Numbered from the stretch's first letter, positions 31,663 through 42,650 are shown. The stretch is DNA of 64,000 nt from Cosmopolites sordidus (GCA_031761425.1 JARFXV010000584.1:496001-560000); one strand, 5' to 3'. Notes: generated by a model not told the origin, from the sequence alone. Numbers and translations: made by a program.

Positions 31663-31665
<3 letters not shown>
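31395..31665. other. Unassigned GC-richer block
   Basis: A 270-bp segment whose composition differs from the AT-rich surroundings (GGGACGGCCCCACCC, CCCGTCGGATAGCG). It ends near CTTGTATATAATATAT and the (TA)n tract. An open frame of 63 codons runs on the minus strand but matches nothing I know. It may be the end of an unidentified retroelement or SINE. Confidence 0.35.

Positions 31666-31668
<3 letters not shown>

Positions 31669-31747
<79 letters not shown>
31669..31747. repeat. (TA)n microsatellite, 79 bp
   Basis: An uninterrupted TA tract, followed by ACTA repeats (TACTAATACTAACTACTACTA). Confidence 0.98.
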
Positions 31748-31748
<1 letters not shown>

Positions 31749-32484
31749 TAATACTAACTACTACTACTAATAATAAATTTTATGTAGTCTCAACTCAGTA
31801 GTCAGCATTAAAAGTCTAACAATGGTCCATTTTCGAATTAAAAAAAAATATATATTTACATTTAAATTTTAAAAAGTCCTGGTTAAAAGGAGAAACGAGA
31901 CGTTCAGAGATACATCGGTGGAATGTTATCTTGAACCTATAAAGATCGATGTACCAAATCCCTGCATTTATGGTCATTTACGGTATCACTGAGATAGATT
32001 CAATCTTTATTAAGACCTACCACCGCCATGTGATATATTCATGCATTGAAATCTGTTATATCTTTTAATTATTGATCGCTCAGCAGCATCCGCCCATATT
32101 GGTATTAACATCGTTAATACATCTGTGGTTTATAAGCTCTACACTAATAAACTGCCATATTGAAAGTCATTAAATTAGTTTATTTATATGTTCATCTAGT
32201 ATTTTAATGATTGATTTTATGAAGCTTAAGAGCTATTTATGTTAATAGAGACATCTCGTTGATCAAGTCATAAAAACTCTACCAGTAACATTCTAGTGGA
32301 CATGCATTCCCTTAATGAAATGGAAATACTGAATCCTTGTTTTTAAGATAGTAGTTTTATTTGAAGATGTTGAAACTTTACAGTCCAAACGGGATTAGTC
32401 GATGAACGAGTTTTATCACACTTGGCATTTAACTTTACATTTAAATCTTTTGCTAGATTTTTTATTATGTACATTGGTAGCCAA
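31748..32484. other. Non-coding stretch
   Basis: AT-rich sequence without a recognisable feature. Confidence 0.5.
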
Positions 32485-32735
32485 TAAAAATAAGAGTGGA
32501 GTTAACGTAAAGGTATATGAACGTAAAGGCAATGAACGTAAAGGTATATTCTCTTCAGCGCAAGGTAGCGTAATTATCTGTAAGATTCCTAAATAAATGT
32601 AATTTATCATATTTTGATTTATCCAAAATATTAGAAGTACTCCGTTATATTAAAAACACACTGATACATTGATGTTACCACCACCATACTTCACTGGACC
32701 CAGTATGTTACGTGGATTGAATTCTTAAACCCATT
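32485..32735 (-). pseudogene. Tc1-like transposase central fragment
   Basis: Minus-strand text: VKYGGGNINV (the VKHGGGNxMVWGC block), YNGV-like, then MINYIYLGILQIITLPCAEENIPL, which corresponds to the 'xxYxxILxxxMLPxAEENMP' region between the first and second catalytic residues. It is the same family as 39500-39845. No catalytic residue is included. Confidence 0.75.
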
Positions 32736-32840
32736 AATGAATGATAAATTTTTTTGTTATTTTTTTCGATACAACTTTTAAAGAGATTGTAATAAGTAGT
32801 CAAAAGACCAAAAACTGCAATTATCAATGTATATTAACTT

Positions 32841-32915
32841 AAAAAGGAATAAACATTTTTTTACTTTGTTATCTATCACTTTTATAACAAAGTAAAAAAT
32901 TGTTTATTCCTTCTT
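32841..32915. repeat. Inverted repeat (32-bp arms, 11-bp loop)
   Basis: The arm at 32841-32872 (AAAAAGGAATAAACATTTTT...) pairs with 32884-32915 with about three mismatches. It lies just left of the piggyBac remnant and could be a small MITE-like insertion or part of that element's end. Confidence 0.8.
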
Positions 32916-33059
32916 AAAAAATGAACTATCACAAAGTAACGGACAAATCAATCATTAATATATTCACTTGCTACATGATGTCCCTTGGGGACTCTATGCT
33001 AATGAACAAATATTTTAAACATTGACATAATTAGAATTTTAACTCGAATGGTATGTCTC

Positions 33060-34210
33060 AAACAAAACAGTCACATTTTGTTCATATGAAATTGCTTCTT
33101 TTCTTGCGAACTTGACATCTGTCTGATTCATTGTACCTTATTATGTGCCCCATATTGTCAAGTCTAGACGCAATTGGATAGGGTGTTGTAGTTTTTTCTC
33201 TACTTGACTTTTTGCCATATGATGTAAGGAAACTAAGGGCAACATTAACACAATTAGGATCGGATGGCTTGAGTCTCTTCATCAGAATCCACGCATTTGA
33301 AACATAATGTATGCGCATGCAATGCATGCACAAAACGCCAGGCATCTAACAAATATTATGCCATCGGCCAATACCATTTTTGTTGCCGCATTCTTGTTCT
33401 GTATAATGCTATAAGCCTATCTATTTTGTCAACTCCCCCATATATTTGTAATGTGCTATAAATGACATATAAAGATGACCATATTAGTATTATCATTGAA
33501 ATGTAAATGTCTCAGTACTATTACAAATCTATTCAAGCGCTTACTGTTAGACAAGACCTTCGGCACGTCTTCAGAAGAACTCCAATATAACCTCTGGTTC
33601 GGATACTTTGCATAAGCCGAGAAAGGCATTGCCCAAAGTAAAACGTAAAATTCGTCTTTAATGAAATTTTGCTGATTATTTTTTGGCTGTCCGTAGCGAT
33701 TTATTTCCTGAACAAATGTAATTTTTTCGTCAAAAAATAGAAGAAAAAAATCTACAGAAGTTTGAACAGATTTTGCCTCTAAAGATGGCTCGCGAGGCAC
33801 AAACAATTGATTTGTAGAAAAGTTAGGAGGTTTTTTCCCACTTGTGGGTCTTTTTGCTTTGATTTTCTGTCAACGTACGTTTTCGGCTTCTGCTTATTTT
33901 GGGGCCACCACTCGATCCAGTCTGTGGAAATAGTTAGGCTAGAGGTATCAGATCTTCTTCATCAAACCCATCTTGCTTCCTATCTCTTACTTCACAGTTT
34001 TGCCGTAGTATTCTACGGCACAGGTGATTTACATCACCAATAGGTTCATCGTCTGATTTGTTACTATCTTCCTCGGTGTCTGCCCCCTGGTTTGGTTGGT
34101 TATTGAAATCCTCATCATTTTCAATCAGAGAAAGCAGCTCGTGTAACGATAATCTGCAAAGCAAATGTATAATTATTGAGTTTTGGATTTGGTCATTCTG
34201 CATGGAGTCC
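33060..34210 (-). pseudogene. piggyBac transposase remnant (first piggyBac)
   Basis: The minus-strand order from 34203 is an acidic N-terminus (DEDFNNQPNQGADTEEDSNKSDDE). The domain start at 33806 follows: LFFDEKITFVQEINRYGQPKNNQ, LLWAMPFSAYAKYPNQRLYWSSSEDVPK and SNSKRLNRFVIVLRHLHFNDN, all typical of the piggyBac-type transposase (DDE_Tnp_1_7). A large central deletion, with all catalytic aspartates, separates this from the C-terminal piece (33345-33082). That piece reads KRLKPSDPNCVNVALSFLTSYG, ASRLDNMGHIIRYNESDRCQVRKKRSNF, the region leading into the cysteine-rich finger. The right terminus is 34545-34576. Confidence 0.8.
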
Positions 34211-34544
34211 CTTATAAGGGACTATGCAAATATACATTAATATTGTTATAAACACGTTTAGCAAATTGCGTGTAAAAGTTGTTAGACCAAACTACTAATA
34301 ATAACGATCTTTTGCCAAAATTTGAAAGGCCTAATTTCATGAAACTTCCATATAAGAAATATAAACATACTCTCTATTTTTCGTTGAGTAAAGTTCGGGA
34401 TCCATAACCACAAAAATACCGGAAATAAGTTCACACACCGACTTGTGTTCATAGACTGACCTGCACATATCTTACTAAATCTTTACATACATCAAGTAGT
34501 CTAAGATTAGATTTAGTATACAGTGCATCCGGAAAACATTGAGT

Positions 34545-34580
34545 GTCCCTCATGAGGCACTCTGTGCACTAATGGGTTAA
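34545..34580. mobile_element. Right terminal repeat of first piggyBac with TTAA
   Basis: CCCTCATGAGGCACTCTGTG...AATGGG ends in GGG and is followed by TTAA at 34577-34580, the piggyBac target sequence. The matching left end was not found with confidence. Confidence 0.55.
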
Positions 34581-35039
34581 TACGTCTCACATTCAAGTAA
34601 TGTCTGAATAAGTGTGGCGTGTTCATATACTTTTTTTTTCCTTTACTTGGATTTTTCGCCACTATCTAATACTCAAAAAATATCAAAAATACCTGTTCTT
34701 ATGTAAAGAAAGAATCACTGGCCAAAAACAAAAAAAACAAACGGAGACAAATTTCTCAGTGATTCTTTTTTGTAATAAATTTGTCCAACGAACAAAATTT
34801 TAAAGATATAAAAATGTTATAAAAAAGTTTATGAACTTTTAACGTTAACGTTTCGCAGGGTCCTTCCCCCCGTTTTCAAAACTAAACTAAAAAATAAATT
34901 ATATTAATTTGTAATATATAAAGTAACGAGTGAAAGTAAATATATTTTTTGTGTATGTCAATGATACTTACATTGACAACATACTTACATTGGCGAAAAA
35001 CCCAAGTAAAGCAAAAAAAAAAATATTCTCACGTTCAAG
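34581..35039. other. Non-coding stretch
   Basis: AT-rich sequence without a recognisable feature. Confidence 0.5.
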
Positions 35040-35440
35040 TCTGAATATTTGACTACGTGGAAAATTTTATCTGGAGATGTGGTGACTTGTTGAAACACTC
35101 ACATGTCATATAGTCAACGCAAAAATCGATTTATTGAGGTAACAATTCGGTAAGAAAATTATTTCGAGGAATGGAACCGAATGACCACAAAGGTCATGTG
35201 ATTTAACGCATTTAGATTATTTTATTTGGGGTTATATTAAATATTTGATCTATGCCGATAAACTAGCAACTATTGACGCCTTGGAAGCCAATATAACTCG
35301 GACAGTTGCGGACATAATACCCCAATTGCTTGAAAAAGTGGTCGGAAATTGGATAGACAGAATGCGCGTTGTCTTCTCACAAATCTGCTACTTCTGTAGC
35401 AGCGGCAGATATTTCTCCGAAATTGTTTTTGAACATTAAT
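35040..35440 (+). pseudogene. Tc1/mariner (IS630) transposase C-terminal fragment, family D
   Basis: Frames read QRSCDLTHLDYFIWGYIKYLIYADKLATIDALEANITRTVADIIPQLLEKVVGNWIDRM, the box with the third aspartate (CDLTPLDYFLWG) and the C-terminal helices. SEIVFEH and a stop at 35437-35439 follow. The upstream catalytic region is absent. It lies close to the left end of the long-TIR element. Confidence 0.75.
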
Positions 35441-35628
35441 GCCACTGAATATTATTTTACATAAATTAAATAGTTTCAAGGTATCTAATTTGGTTGTCGT
35501 TTTATTTGAATTTTCGGGTGCACTCAAAAAATTACTTTATATACAGGGTGTCCCAAAACTTATTCGCCATAGAACAACTAGTGATAGTAGAGATCAAAAT
35601 AAGAGGATTTAGTCAATAAATGTGTTAC

Positions 35629-35790
35629 TAAACTTGAAGAGATTTACCACTAAATACCAAATAACTTTTTTCTAGTCTAAGATTAAATCATCTCCTGATG
35701 ATACTAACATAGTTAGAGAAATGAACGTCGAGAACGAGACGTACGACGAGAATGTACGACGAGAACGTCGAGAAATGTACGTTGAGATTC
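35629..35790 (+). mobile_element. PLE terminal-repeat segment, copy 3, inside a transposon TIR
   Basis: This segment is absent from the opposite TIR arm and from both TIRs of the sister element at 51995-54186, so it is an insertion. It carries the TAAACTTGAAGAGATTTACCACTAAATACC and AGATTAAATCATCTCC words found at 1815-1995. Its right part has short direct repeats of GTACGACGAGAA and ACGTCGAGAA. Confidence 0.75.
35684..35735 (+). ncRNA. Hammerhead ribozyme motif (PLE type), best-preserved copy
   Basis: CTGATGA core at 35695-35701; stem II CTAAC (35704-35708) pairs with GTTAG (35712-35716) around loop ATA; GAAA at 35718-35721. A/T and T/G form the two-base-pair stem III around GAAC, and C at 35729 is the cleavage residue. 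TCTC (35691-35694) pairs with GAGA (35730-35733) as stem I. All invariant core bases are present. One bulged A (35703) in stem II is the only irregularity. A second copy of the cleavage-site word ACGTCGAGAA follows at about 35765. Confidence 0.7.
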
Positions 35791-36009
35791 AAAACCAGTT
35801 GAAGATATCAGATCAAAATCGGGATAGTTGGGTAAACTGAAACTGAAACATATGCTGAACTGAAAAATATACAATTCACAAAGTGTGCCTTGAATGTTAT
35901 GCACAAATTATTACGTCTCGATTACAACTGTCGTTTTTTAGCTCTCTTATTAAACCTTGGTGGAATCAAGTTCTCCAATCTTGACAAGGTATTAAATAAT
36001 TTATAAAAA

Positions 36010-37066
36010 ATGGCCAGACTTAATCAGTTTCCTAACCGTGATTTAAGGGATATGCTCTACCTTTAAACACAACTAAATTACAATAGCCGCGCTGCAGTTA
36101 GAAGCTATGAAGAGCTCTACCCAACCACAATCATTCCAGATCGACAAATTTTTCAAAGAATTGTCAATCAGTTAGGCAAATCAGGTTCATTTTATTACAA
36201 CAATCCTGGTGGATGACCGAAACCTATAAGGGTAGAACAGGGAGAGGATATTGTGGTTAGTATTGCGTAAAATCCTGAACTAAGTACTAGGCGTTTGGAG
36301 GCATGTACAGGAATTAGCTAGTCTACCGTTTCAAGAGTTCTCCATAAAGAAAATTTGTTTCCCAACCATTTTTCGCCTGTTCAAAATTTATTGCCACAAG
36401 ATTTCCCGGCTAGATCAAATTTGGTCAAAATCTACTCCAAAAAAAAAACCAAGGAACCCATGTTTCTGAAAAATATATTGTTTACTGACGAAGCAACTTT
36501 TACCAGCCGAGGAAGTTTTAACTAGTGAAATAATCATTATTACACCCTGAAAAATCCACACCGACCAAGAGAGAGCAAGAATTTCCAATTAACATTTCGA
36601 GCGGCATTATCGACGATTTTTTAATCGGTCCATTTGAGTTTCGGCAAAGACTGAATGGAGATCAATATGTGCATTTTTTAGAAAATTATTTTTTAGACCT
36701 TTTGGACGGTATACCTCTAAACTTAAGACAAGACATGTGGTTCATGAAAGATGGGGTGCCCCGCATTTTTCTGTTACAGTGCGAAATCATTTAAATCAAC
36801 GTTTTTCACTTGGCCACCTTGTAGTCCAGATATTAATCCGTTAGACTTTTGTTTGTGGGGGTCATATGAAGTCTTTAGTTTACCATGATGAAATAAATAC
36901 ACGAGACGAACTTTAAAAAAAAATCAATAAGCGGCCAATGTTATTAGAAATGAAGAAAAGATCTCAAAGGTGAGGCGTCACTTAATAAAGAGCCTACGAA
37001 AGTGTATTGAGATAAATAGTGGACACTTTCAACACTTCATTTCAAAAAAATATTATTTTAAATAAA
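36010..37066 (+). pseudogene. Transposase of the long-TIR element, copy 1
   Basis: It starts ATG at 36010 (MARLNQFPNRDLRDMLY). The N-terminal helix-turn-helix contains NSRAAVRSYEELYPTTIIPDRQIFQRIVNQLG. Then come TRRLEACTGISSSTVSRVLHKENLF and ILFTDEATFTSRGSFN (first catalytic aspartate, near 36484). DDFLIGPFEFRQRLNGDQYVHFL follows, then DMWFMKDG (second aspartate, near 36740) and, after frameshifts, SPDINPLDFCLWG (third aspartate, near 36830-36860). The end SGHFQHF lies near 37040. It is an IS630-superfamily enzyme of the type with a helix-turn-helix/DUF4817-like N-terminus. Stops after the N-terminal residues and several frameshifts inactivate it. Confidence 0.85.
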
Positions 37067-37550
37067 GTTCGTTGTATTTTTGACATCTTAATGTTTTTTT
37101 CCTCGTATTCAAGGCGCACTTTGTGAATTGCATATTTTTCAGCCATCGCAAACGGCTCGGGATTTGATATTGACCAAGGGTACCATTTTTATCTGGGAAT
37201 TATGACTCTTCTCTATTTTAAAGTCCAAATGTTCCTAGCTTTATAGGGTAGAAAAATATGAGTGAGTTGATTCCTCATAAAGTAGGTAGCAAGCGCTCTC
37301 TAGGACGAGGCTCAAACTAGTACCAAATTCGGATTTGTCACCTTTGAAAACCCAACTACTCCGATTTTAAACCTGATATCTTCAACTGTTTTTGAATTAT
37401 CTCATTATTTCGAAAATTTAGTTTAATTTTCGACACACTGGATCTTTTTGATTAACTAACATTTACCAACACATTTATTGACCAAATCCTCTTATTTTTA
37501 TCTCTACTATCACTAGTTACTCAATGGCGGATAAGTTATGGAACACCCTG

Positions 37551-38764
37551 TATATAATATATGCACTCTGCTGTGTGATTATGACTATACATATGAAGTT
37601 CTTTTGCATTCACAGTGATAAAAAATGATAATCACGAAAATTTAACGCTCATTTGAGTACTGTTAGCTAACAAGTATAACTGAATATAAGTTTTAAAAAT
37701 GTTCATGAACTGCTAGTTATTCCTTGTTTGGTAAATATATTTTGATTACAAGAACCTAACACTATATTTAAGGACAATATAAAAATTTTACTTTAGACAA
37801 CATCCAACGTGTCTTACTTTAGACAATTCCATCTTCGTACATTAGATACACCTGTGAGAGTAATTACCTGCTTCATCAGAAATGTTCCTTCAAGACCAAT
37901 TTATAAACAACTGACGTAATACGATGCCACCGCCTGATAGTAATTAACACGTAACAGTATATTATCCTTAATTTAGAACTGTGTCAACTTGTCCCATTAT
38001 TTTACATATCAATCTTCTTTATGGAGAGTCGGGATATGTATTACCCGTCGAATATTTAATTTTTGATAATTAAACAACAATTAATTTGAACTGATATGGA
38101 GTTATGCACAATTTATAATAATTTGAATTTAAAATCGATTCATTTTAATAATGCCAATTAATATCACAACTGAGCGTTAAAACTGTTATTGTATATTGAT
38201 AATTAATTGCATTATATTGAATTTTCAATGGAAATATTAGTTGTAAATAAACTTAATTAAGTTTCTTCCACAAAACTGTGACATTATGATATAATACAAG
38301 TCATAATTATTGATAAAACTAGAACAAAACAAGTTTTCAGGCTTCAGAGGGAAAAATGTCACGAACACATCACCGAGTGGATGTTCTTTGTTAATGGAGT
38401 GTAAGAGATTCAATATTAACTGAGGTGGTGACATTAGGCTAATAAAGGGAATGAGCATTGCACAATGGGTTTTTAAATAAAAAATAAATATCAATTTTTT
38501 AAATTTATTTTAAAATTTTATCATAAATAATATTGATAATCAATACTAAAAATGTTTAAACATTTTTTACAATTAATTATGAATGAATTAAAATAAAAAA
38601 ATGACGTGCCTACGAATGCGCGGCGATTGGATGCCATGTATGTGACGTCATTATGGTAAAGTGTTTTCACATCAGTATTGTCAACGGTTTCTATACTGTG
38701 TATATATACTGCCACAATTATTTTTGGTTAGGTGCAAAATAAAATATTTTCATAACGGTTCATA
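37551..38764. other. Non-coding stretch of 1.2 kb
   Basis: AT-rich sequence with short frames that lack family features. Nothing is recognised. Confidence 0.5.
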
Positions 38765-39015
38765 AAACAAAGGGTTCATAAAAGCTAATTCTGATAATGT
38801 ACCTGCTGTGAATATTTTTATGGTCCCAGATTTATAATATTAAATTATATTTTTTTTTATTATAACTTGATGTTAACTTTTTTTGACTGTTTTTTTTAAA
38901 CGTAATTATTAATTTATTTAAATGGATATTAATAATTTTTTGTTGACTACTATATATACTACATATATACTAATGCTACAGCAATGATAAAAATAGTCTG
39001 TAAAATGCAACATAT
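38765..39015 (+). repeat. Dispersed repeat alpha, copy 2
   Basis: Counterpart of 13735-13990, same strand, about 80% alike by eye. Confidence 0.75.
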
Positions 39016-39150
39016 GATTAATAACTGAGAAAATCAAACTCTCGTATTGTTCTAATGATGCATTCTATACGAATACATAGAGCAGCAAATTCGTTTGCCT
39101 TCTAAAACCTTAGATTGTGAAGAATTTTATACCAGAAATAACCGAAGGCG

Positions 39151-39153
<3 letters not shown>

Positions 39154-39235
<82 letters not shown>
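39154..39235. repeat. (TA)n microsatellite, 82 bp
   Basis: An uninterrupted TA tract. Confidence 0.98.
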
Positions 39236-39237
<2 letters not shown>

Positions 39238-39238
39238 A

Positions 39239-39500
39239 TGCAAAAGGAAATTTCGGTATAACTTCCGAATTGTTCCGAGTCGACCTGATACTGGCGTTCG
39301 TGTTTACGTTTCTTACAATTGTGAGGTAACATGTGCTGGGTTTTTTTGGGAACTATCGGCGCGTCATTGATACTAGGTTTAATACTTATTTTCAATTTAA
39401 TATAACTTTTTAATTATAAGGAAAAAAATAAAAGTAAAAATAGTTTTGCTATAAAATTTATATATGATCTTTCCATTTACGACAAAAAAATGTTCAAAAC
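39239..39500 (+). repeat. Upstream flank of family A transposon, copy 2
   Basis: Counterpart of 14930-15175. It ends with the first codons of the family A transposase (ACGACAAAAAAATG...AAAACCCCAA) and is then cut off by a Tc1 fragment on the other strand. Confidence 0.7.
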
Positions 39501-39845
39501 CCCAATTATCTCTAAGATTCCTAAGTAAATTCCTTTTGTCATATATTCTTTAATCCAAAGTATTGGATCAACTCCGTTATATGAAATATATATTTTGATG
39601 TTACCACCACCATGCTTAACTATTCTCAAAGTGTTACATAAATTAAACTCTTCATTAATACGTCTTCTCACGTACAATTTGTTATCAGAACCAAATAAAT
39701 TAATTTAGATTTCATCGCTTAAAGGAATATTTTTTCTAGTTACTTTGGAATCTTCTTTACGGTTTTTTTTTGCAAATTTTAACCACTGCTTTATATTCTG
39801 TTTACTTAAAAACTGAACTTTTCTGGCTACTCTACTAGGTTCTTC
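39500..39845 (-). pseudogene. Tc1-like transposase fragment with first catalytic region
   Basis: Minus-strand text from 39845: STEEPSRVARKVQFLSKQNIKQWLKFAKKNRKEDSKVTRKNIPLSDEI with a stop, then LFGSDNKLYVRRRINEEFNLCNTLRIVKHGGGN. These are the Tc1 blocks 'KKNIKxRLxFAK', 'xxWxxILWSDExxINLFGSDGxxYVRR' and 'TVKHGGGNxMxWGC', and the first aspartate (SDE) is present. The end (YLGILEIIGVLNI) is cut off near 39500. Same family as 32485-32735. Confidence 0.8.
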
Positions 39846-39849
39846 TGTT

Positions 39850-40860
39850 GAAAAAGTCGTCTTATGGTTCTGGTGCTGATACTTGGGTGAAGATTTTTTT
39901 TTATAACGACAGAGGTAGCAAACCGAGCCTTCAAAGCTATTTCAGAGTTCCTTGTCCAGAATCACATATGATAATAGAGTGGGAAACGGACTTTTTCTGT
40001 ATCAACAAGATACATACATATTTTATCAGCATTGTTATAATTTTAATAATAATTTTTTATGTGAATTAATGTGTTTAATTTATTTTTGTGAACACATAAA
40101 TACTGCACGGAAAACCGATCCCTCTCAGATGCCAAATGAGATTTTGGCGAAACGTCTGCAAGCTCCCGATAAGGATCAATTCATCAACCGGAAAAACCTA
40201 ATATATATACCATATACAAACCAAATATCAAGTTCAGCAGCATTAAAAATATCGCTCGCGTCACAGTTCTTCAGAACCAATTTTTATTTGATACAATTAA
40301 TAACGTTGTTCAGATTCACACTTGCAGCTTTTCCGTGGCTCTTTCTAGAACTTATGTTGTATTGCTTTTTAAATGTACTACTACTAAGCCAGACCACAAG
40401 GAAATCCTATGACTCTGCAAACAATTTGGTGAACTTTTCTGCTTTAACCTGGAGAATGGAGCCATTTATTGAAGAATGCATTAGAGTATATTTTTGTGTT
40501 AAGCTTACATAAATGCATAAGATTGATTAATTTGATTTGGTTGATTCGCCTAAAAAAAATTAAAAAATCTATTTCTGTCTAAATATGAAGACATCTATTC
40601 ACTTTTATATATAGATTAGTTTAGAAAGGGAATTAAAGAACATGAAATAAATTTTCTCAGTCAGAATTGTCTGCTAATTAAAAAACATCGTTTTAAAAGT
40701 ATTTTCAAAATACTACATGTACAAAACAAAAGAAAAAAACTCACCATCTGGAGAGTTTAGAAATAAACCGTTTAAAAGATTTGAAAACCCTACCGAATGA
40801 TCAAACAGACATGAATAAATCGCCTATATCGAAATTATACATGCACGAATAGTCAACTAA
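39850..40860. other. Stretch with one hammerhead-like hairpin word, otherwise unassigned
   Basis: A 143-codon run without a stop on the plus strand (40083-40512) shows no family feature and a hydrophobic, low-complexity make-up, so I do not call it a gene. The 28-bp word at 40129-40156 is listed separately. Confidence 0.4.
40129..40156 (+). repeat. 28-bp hairpin word shared exactly with 45066-45093
   Basis: ATGCCAAATGAGATTTTGGC then GAAACGTC. GCCAAA and TTTGGC form a perfect six-base-pair stem. The GAAACGTC end resembles the 3' half of a hammerhead core, but no room is left for stem III, so I do not call it a ribozyme. Confidence 0.8.
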
Positions 40861-41059
40861 TTTAAACTTTTTTGTGGTAACATTACTGACAATAGGTGTA
40901 TATGAAACATTTTGTAGTCCTAAATTCGAAACTGATAAGCTAGTTACTGTAACACGTACTGTTTTTCTGTTATAGGGGATCGGTGGTGGGGAAAAAAGGA
41001 GACGACATATTTTTACAATCTAATATTTATTAATGCAAACATGAAAAACGTGTTAAATG

Positions 41060-42650
41060 TATGCAAAGACATTATTGAATATTATGTTGATAAAAAATAT
41101 ATTACATGTGATGTCATAAACCGACAAAAACTTTTACTTTTTCCTCTTGTGTTCTGTACCATCATCTATTTTTAAAAGCGAGCAGTAGTCGCCCAAAATA
41201 GATGGGTTCTAGCGTCGCTGGTATCTTGCTTCTATCGACCTGATATCCTGGTGAAATTTTTCTCCCTATATATCGTTTACTGCACCCAAATTTTCTCGAT
41301 AAAAATACAAATGTCTAAAAGAGTAAAACTTTTTAAGACATGAGACACTTTGGTATTTCATAGGCTTTCAAGAGTTCATCTATGAGGTTTTTATAGTTTT
41401 CATCTTTCTTGTTGCTTGGAAATCCTTCTGCTACACTTACAAAACACTTCCAAGCTGCCAATTCCTTTTCATTTTAATTTTTCTTGAAAATGGAAATCAC
41501 CTAGAAACTTCCTTATTTGAGGTCCAATAAATACACCTTCTTTTACTTTTGCTTCACTTAATTGGGGAAATATTTCTTTTAGGTATTTGAAACAATTACT
41601 TTCTTTGTCCATGGCTTTGGCAAAGTTCATTAGTGATAAAGTTCATTAGTGCAAGCTTAACATACGGTAGAAGGTCCTTTTTTGGGTTAATGAGGGCGAT
41701 ATATTTTATGTTTGAAGTACCAGGTTTAAAAGAAGTTCTATGAGGCCAATCTTTCTTACTATAATGTTCTATTGTCACCCTACTATCCCATATACACAAA
41801 AAAAAGCAATACTTTGTAAAACCCTCTTGAAAATCTTTCTAAAATCTCCACAAATATCCCACTGATACTGTTCATATTTAACGTGATTTAGTATAGTTGC
41901 TAAGTTACCACAGGTTTCTTTCATTGTCACTAATGGGCTAAAGGAATAGATGGGTTTTTGTTTCCCATTATGACGCAAAATTGAGCTTAGGCTGCATTTC
42001 GACGAACCTATGAAAATGCACCACTCGGAAGGTACATGTTCCATATTAAGGTCATTCATTAAACAATCAAGATTACAACAGATACATAGCGATCCTTCCA
42101 TTTTATAAAAACTTGAAAATGTTACATTCCGTTTTCGATAAAGTGAAACACTTGCATTTTTATCTAACTGGTTCCACTGTTGAAGTCTGAAACCAAGAAG
42201 TTCCAATTTTTGTTTTGATAATCCTAGGTCACATACAAAATTATTACATTAATTCTGAGTTTTAAGTGAGGTTCAGTGATAGTTGTTAAAAATGTTGGGT
42301 CACAACTACTATTCTCAGGAAGTTGTGGATCGGGTCCTGATGAAGAATTAGAATCACCTGGAAACATGTTATCCAAGTTTAAAGGCACAATCGGTATCAA
42401 TAGTTCCTAGCTATGAGGAACTGGCCTAAGCGCAGAAGGCAAATTTGTATACTAAATTTAGTCCATTTGCTTTCTTGAAATCCCTCCCGTTTTAGTTATA
42501 CAAAAGTAGCAATCACTTACGTGGCCAGTAGGTTCTCTCCGCACCATAGGAACAGCAAACGGCATATATAATTTTTTTTGCGATGCATCCACTGTACTAA
42601 ATTTACGTGACAACTCATATAGCAAACATGCAAACAAAAACGAAAAGGTA
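41060..42650 (-). pseudogene. Unnamed multi-copy protein family, copy A
   Basis: Minus-strand order: KKLYMPFAVPMVRREPTGHVSDCYFCITKT (about 42580-42490, with a CxxC), SALRPVPHS-like, CDLGLSKQKLELLGFRLQQWNQLDKN, SLYRKRNVTFSSFYKMEGSLCICCNLDCLM, WCIFIGSSKCSLSSILRHNG, TMKETCGNLATILNHVKYEQYQWDICGDF, CVYGIVG-like (decayed WDSR), TSFKPGTSNIKYIALINPKK. After frameshifts follow SEAKVKEGVFIGPQIRKFLGD and a decayed SLKIHFLHSHLDFFPENLGAV region near 41330-41250. I know this order as a repeated insect protein family without an established name or function. Three copies here and shared non-coding flanks show that it travels in a mobile element. Stops and frameshifts break it. Confidence 0.65.

Larger units (their letters stand above)
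35544..37550 (+). mobile_element. Long-TIR Tc1/mariner-type transposon, copy 1
   Basis: The left end CAGGGTGTCCCAAAACTTATTCGCCAT (35544-) is the inverse of the right end ATGGCGGATAAGTTATGGAACACCCTG (-37550), flanked by TA on both sides. The inverted similarity goes far inward. On the left it continues to ~35895, with a PLE segment inserted at 35629-35790 and about 200 bp missing. On the right it continues from ~37110. The full TIR is therefore about 440 bp. The transposase pseudogene lies between. Confidence 0.85.

Noticed and set aside
33807..34043. Plus-strand frame in the piggyBac region
   Set aside because: A shadow of the minus-strand piggyBac transposase.
40129..40156. Second hammerhead class (GCCAAA/TTTGGC + GAAAC + GTC)
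   Set aside because: GAAACGTC leaves no loop for stem III and the upstream core is TCAGAT or TGAAAAT, so the motif does not satisfy the hammerhead layout.
40083..40512. Long plus-strand open run, hydrophobic
   Set aside because: No family signature, no repeat partner, and AT-rich sequence easily produces such runs. Not called a gene.
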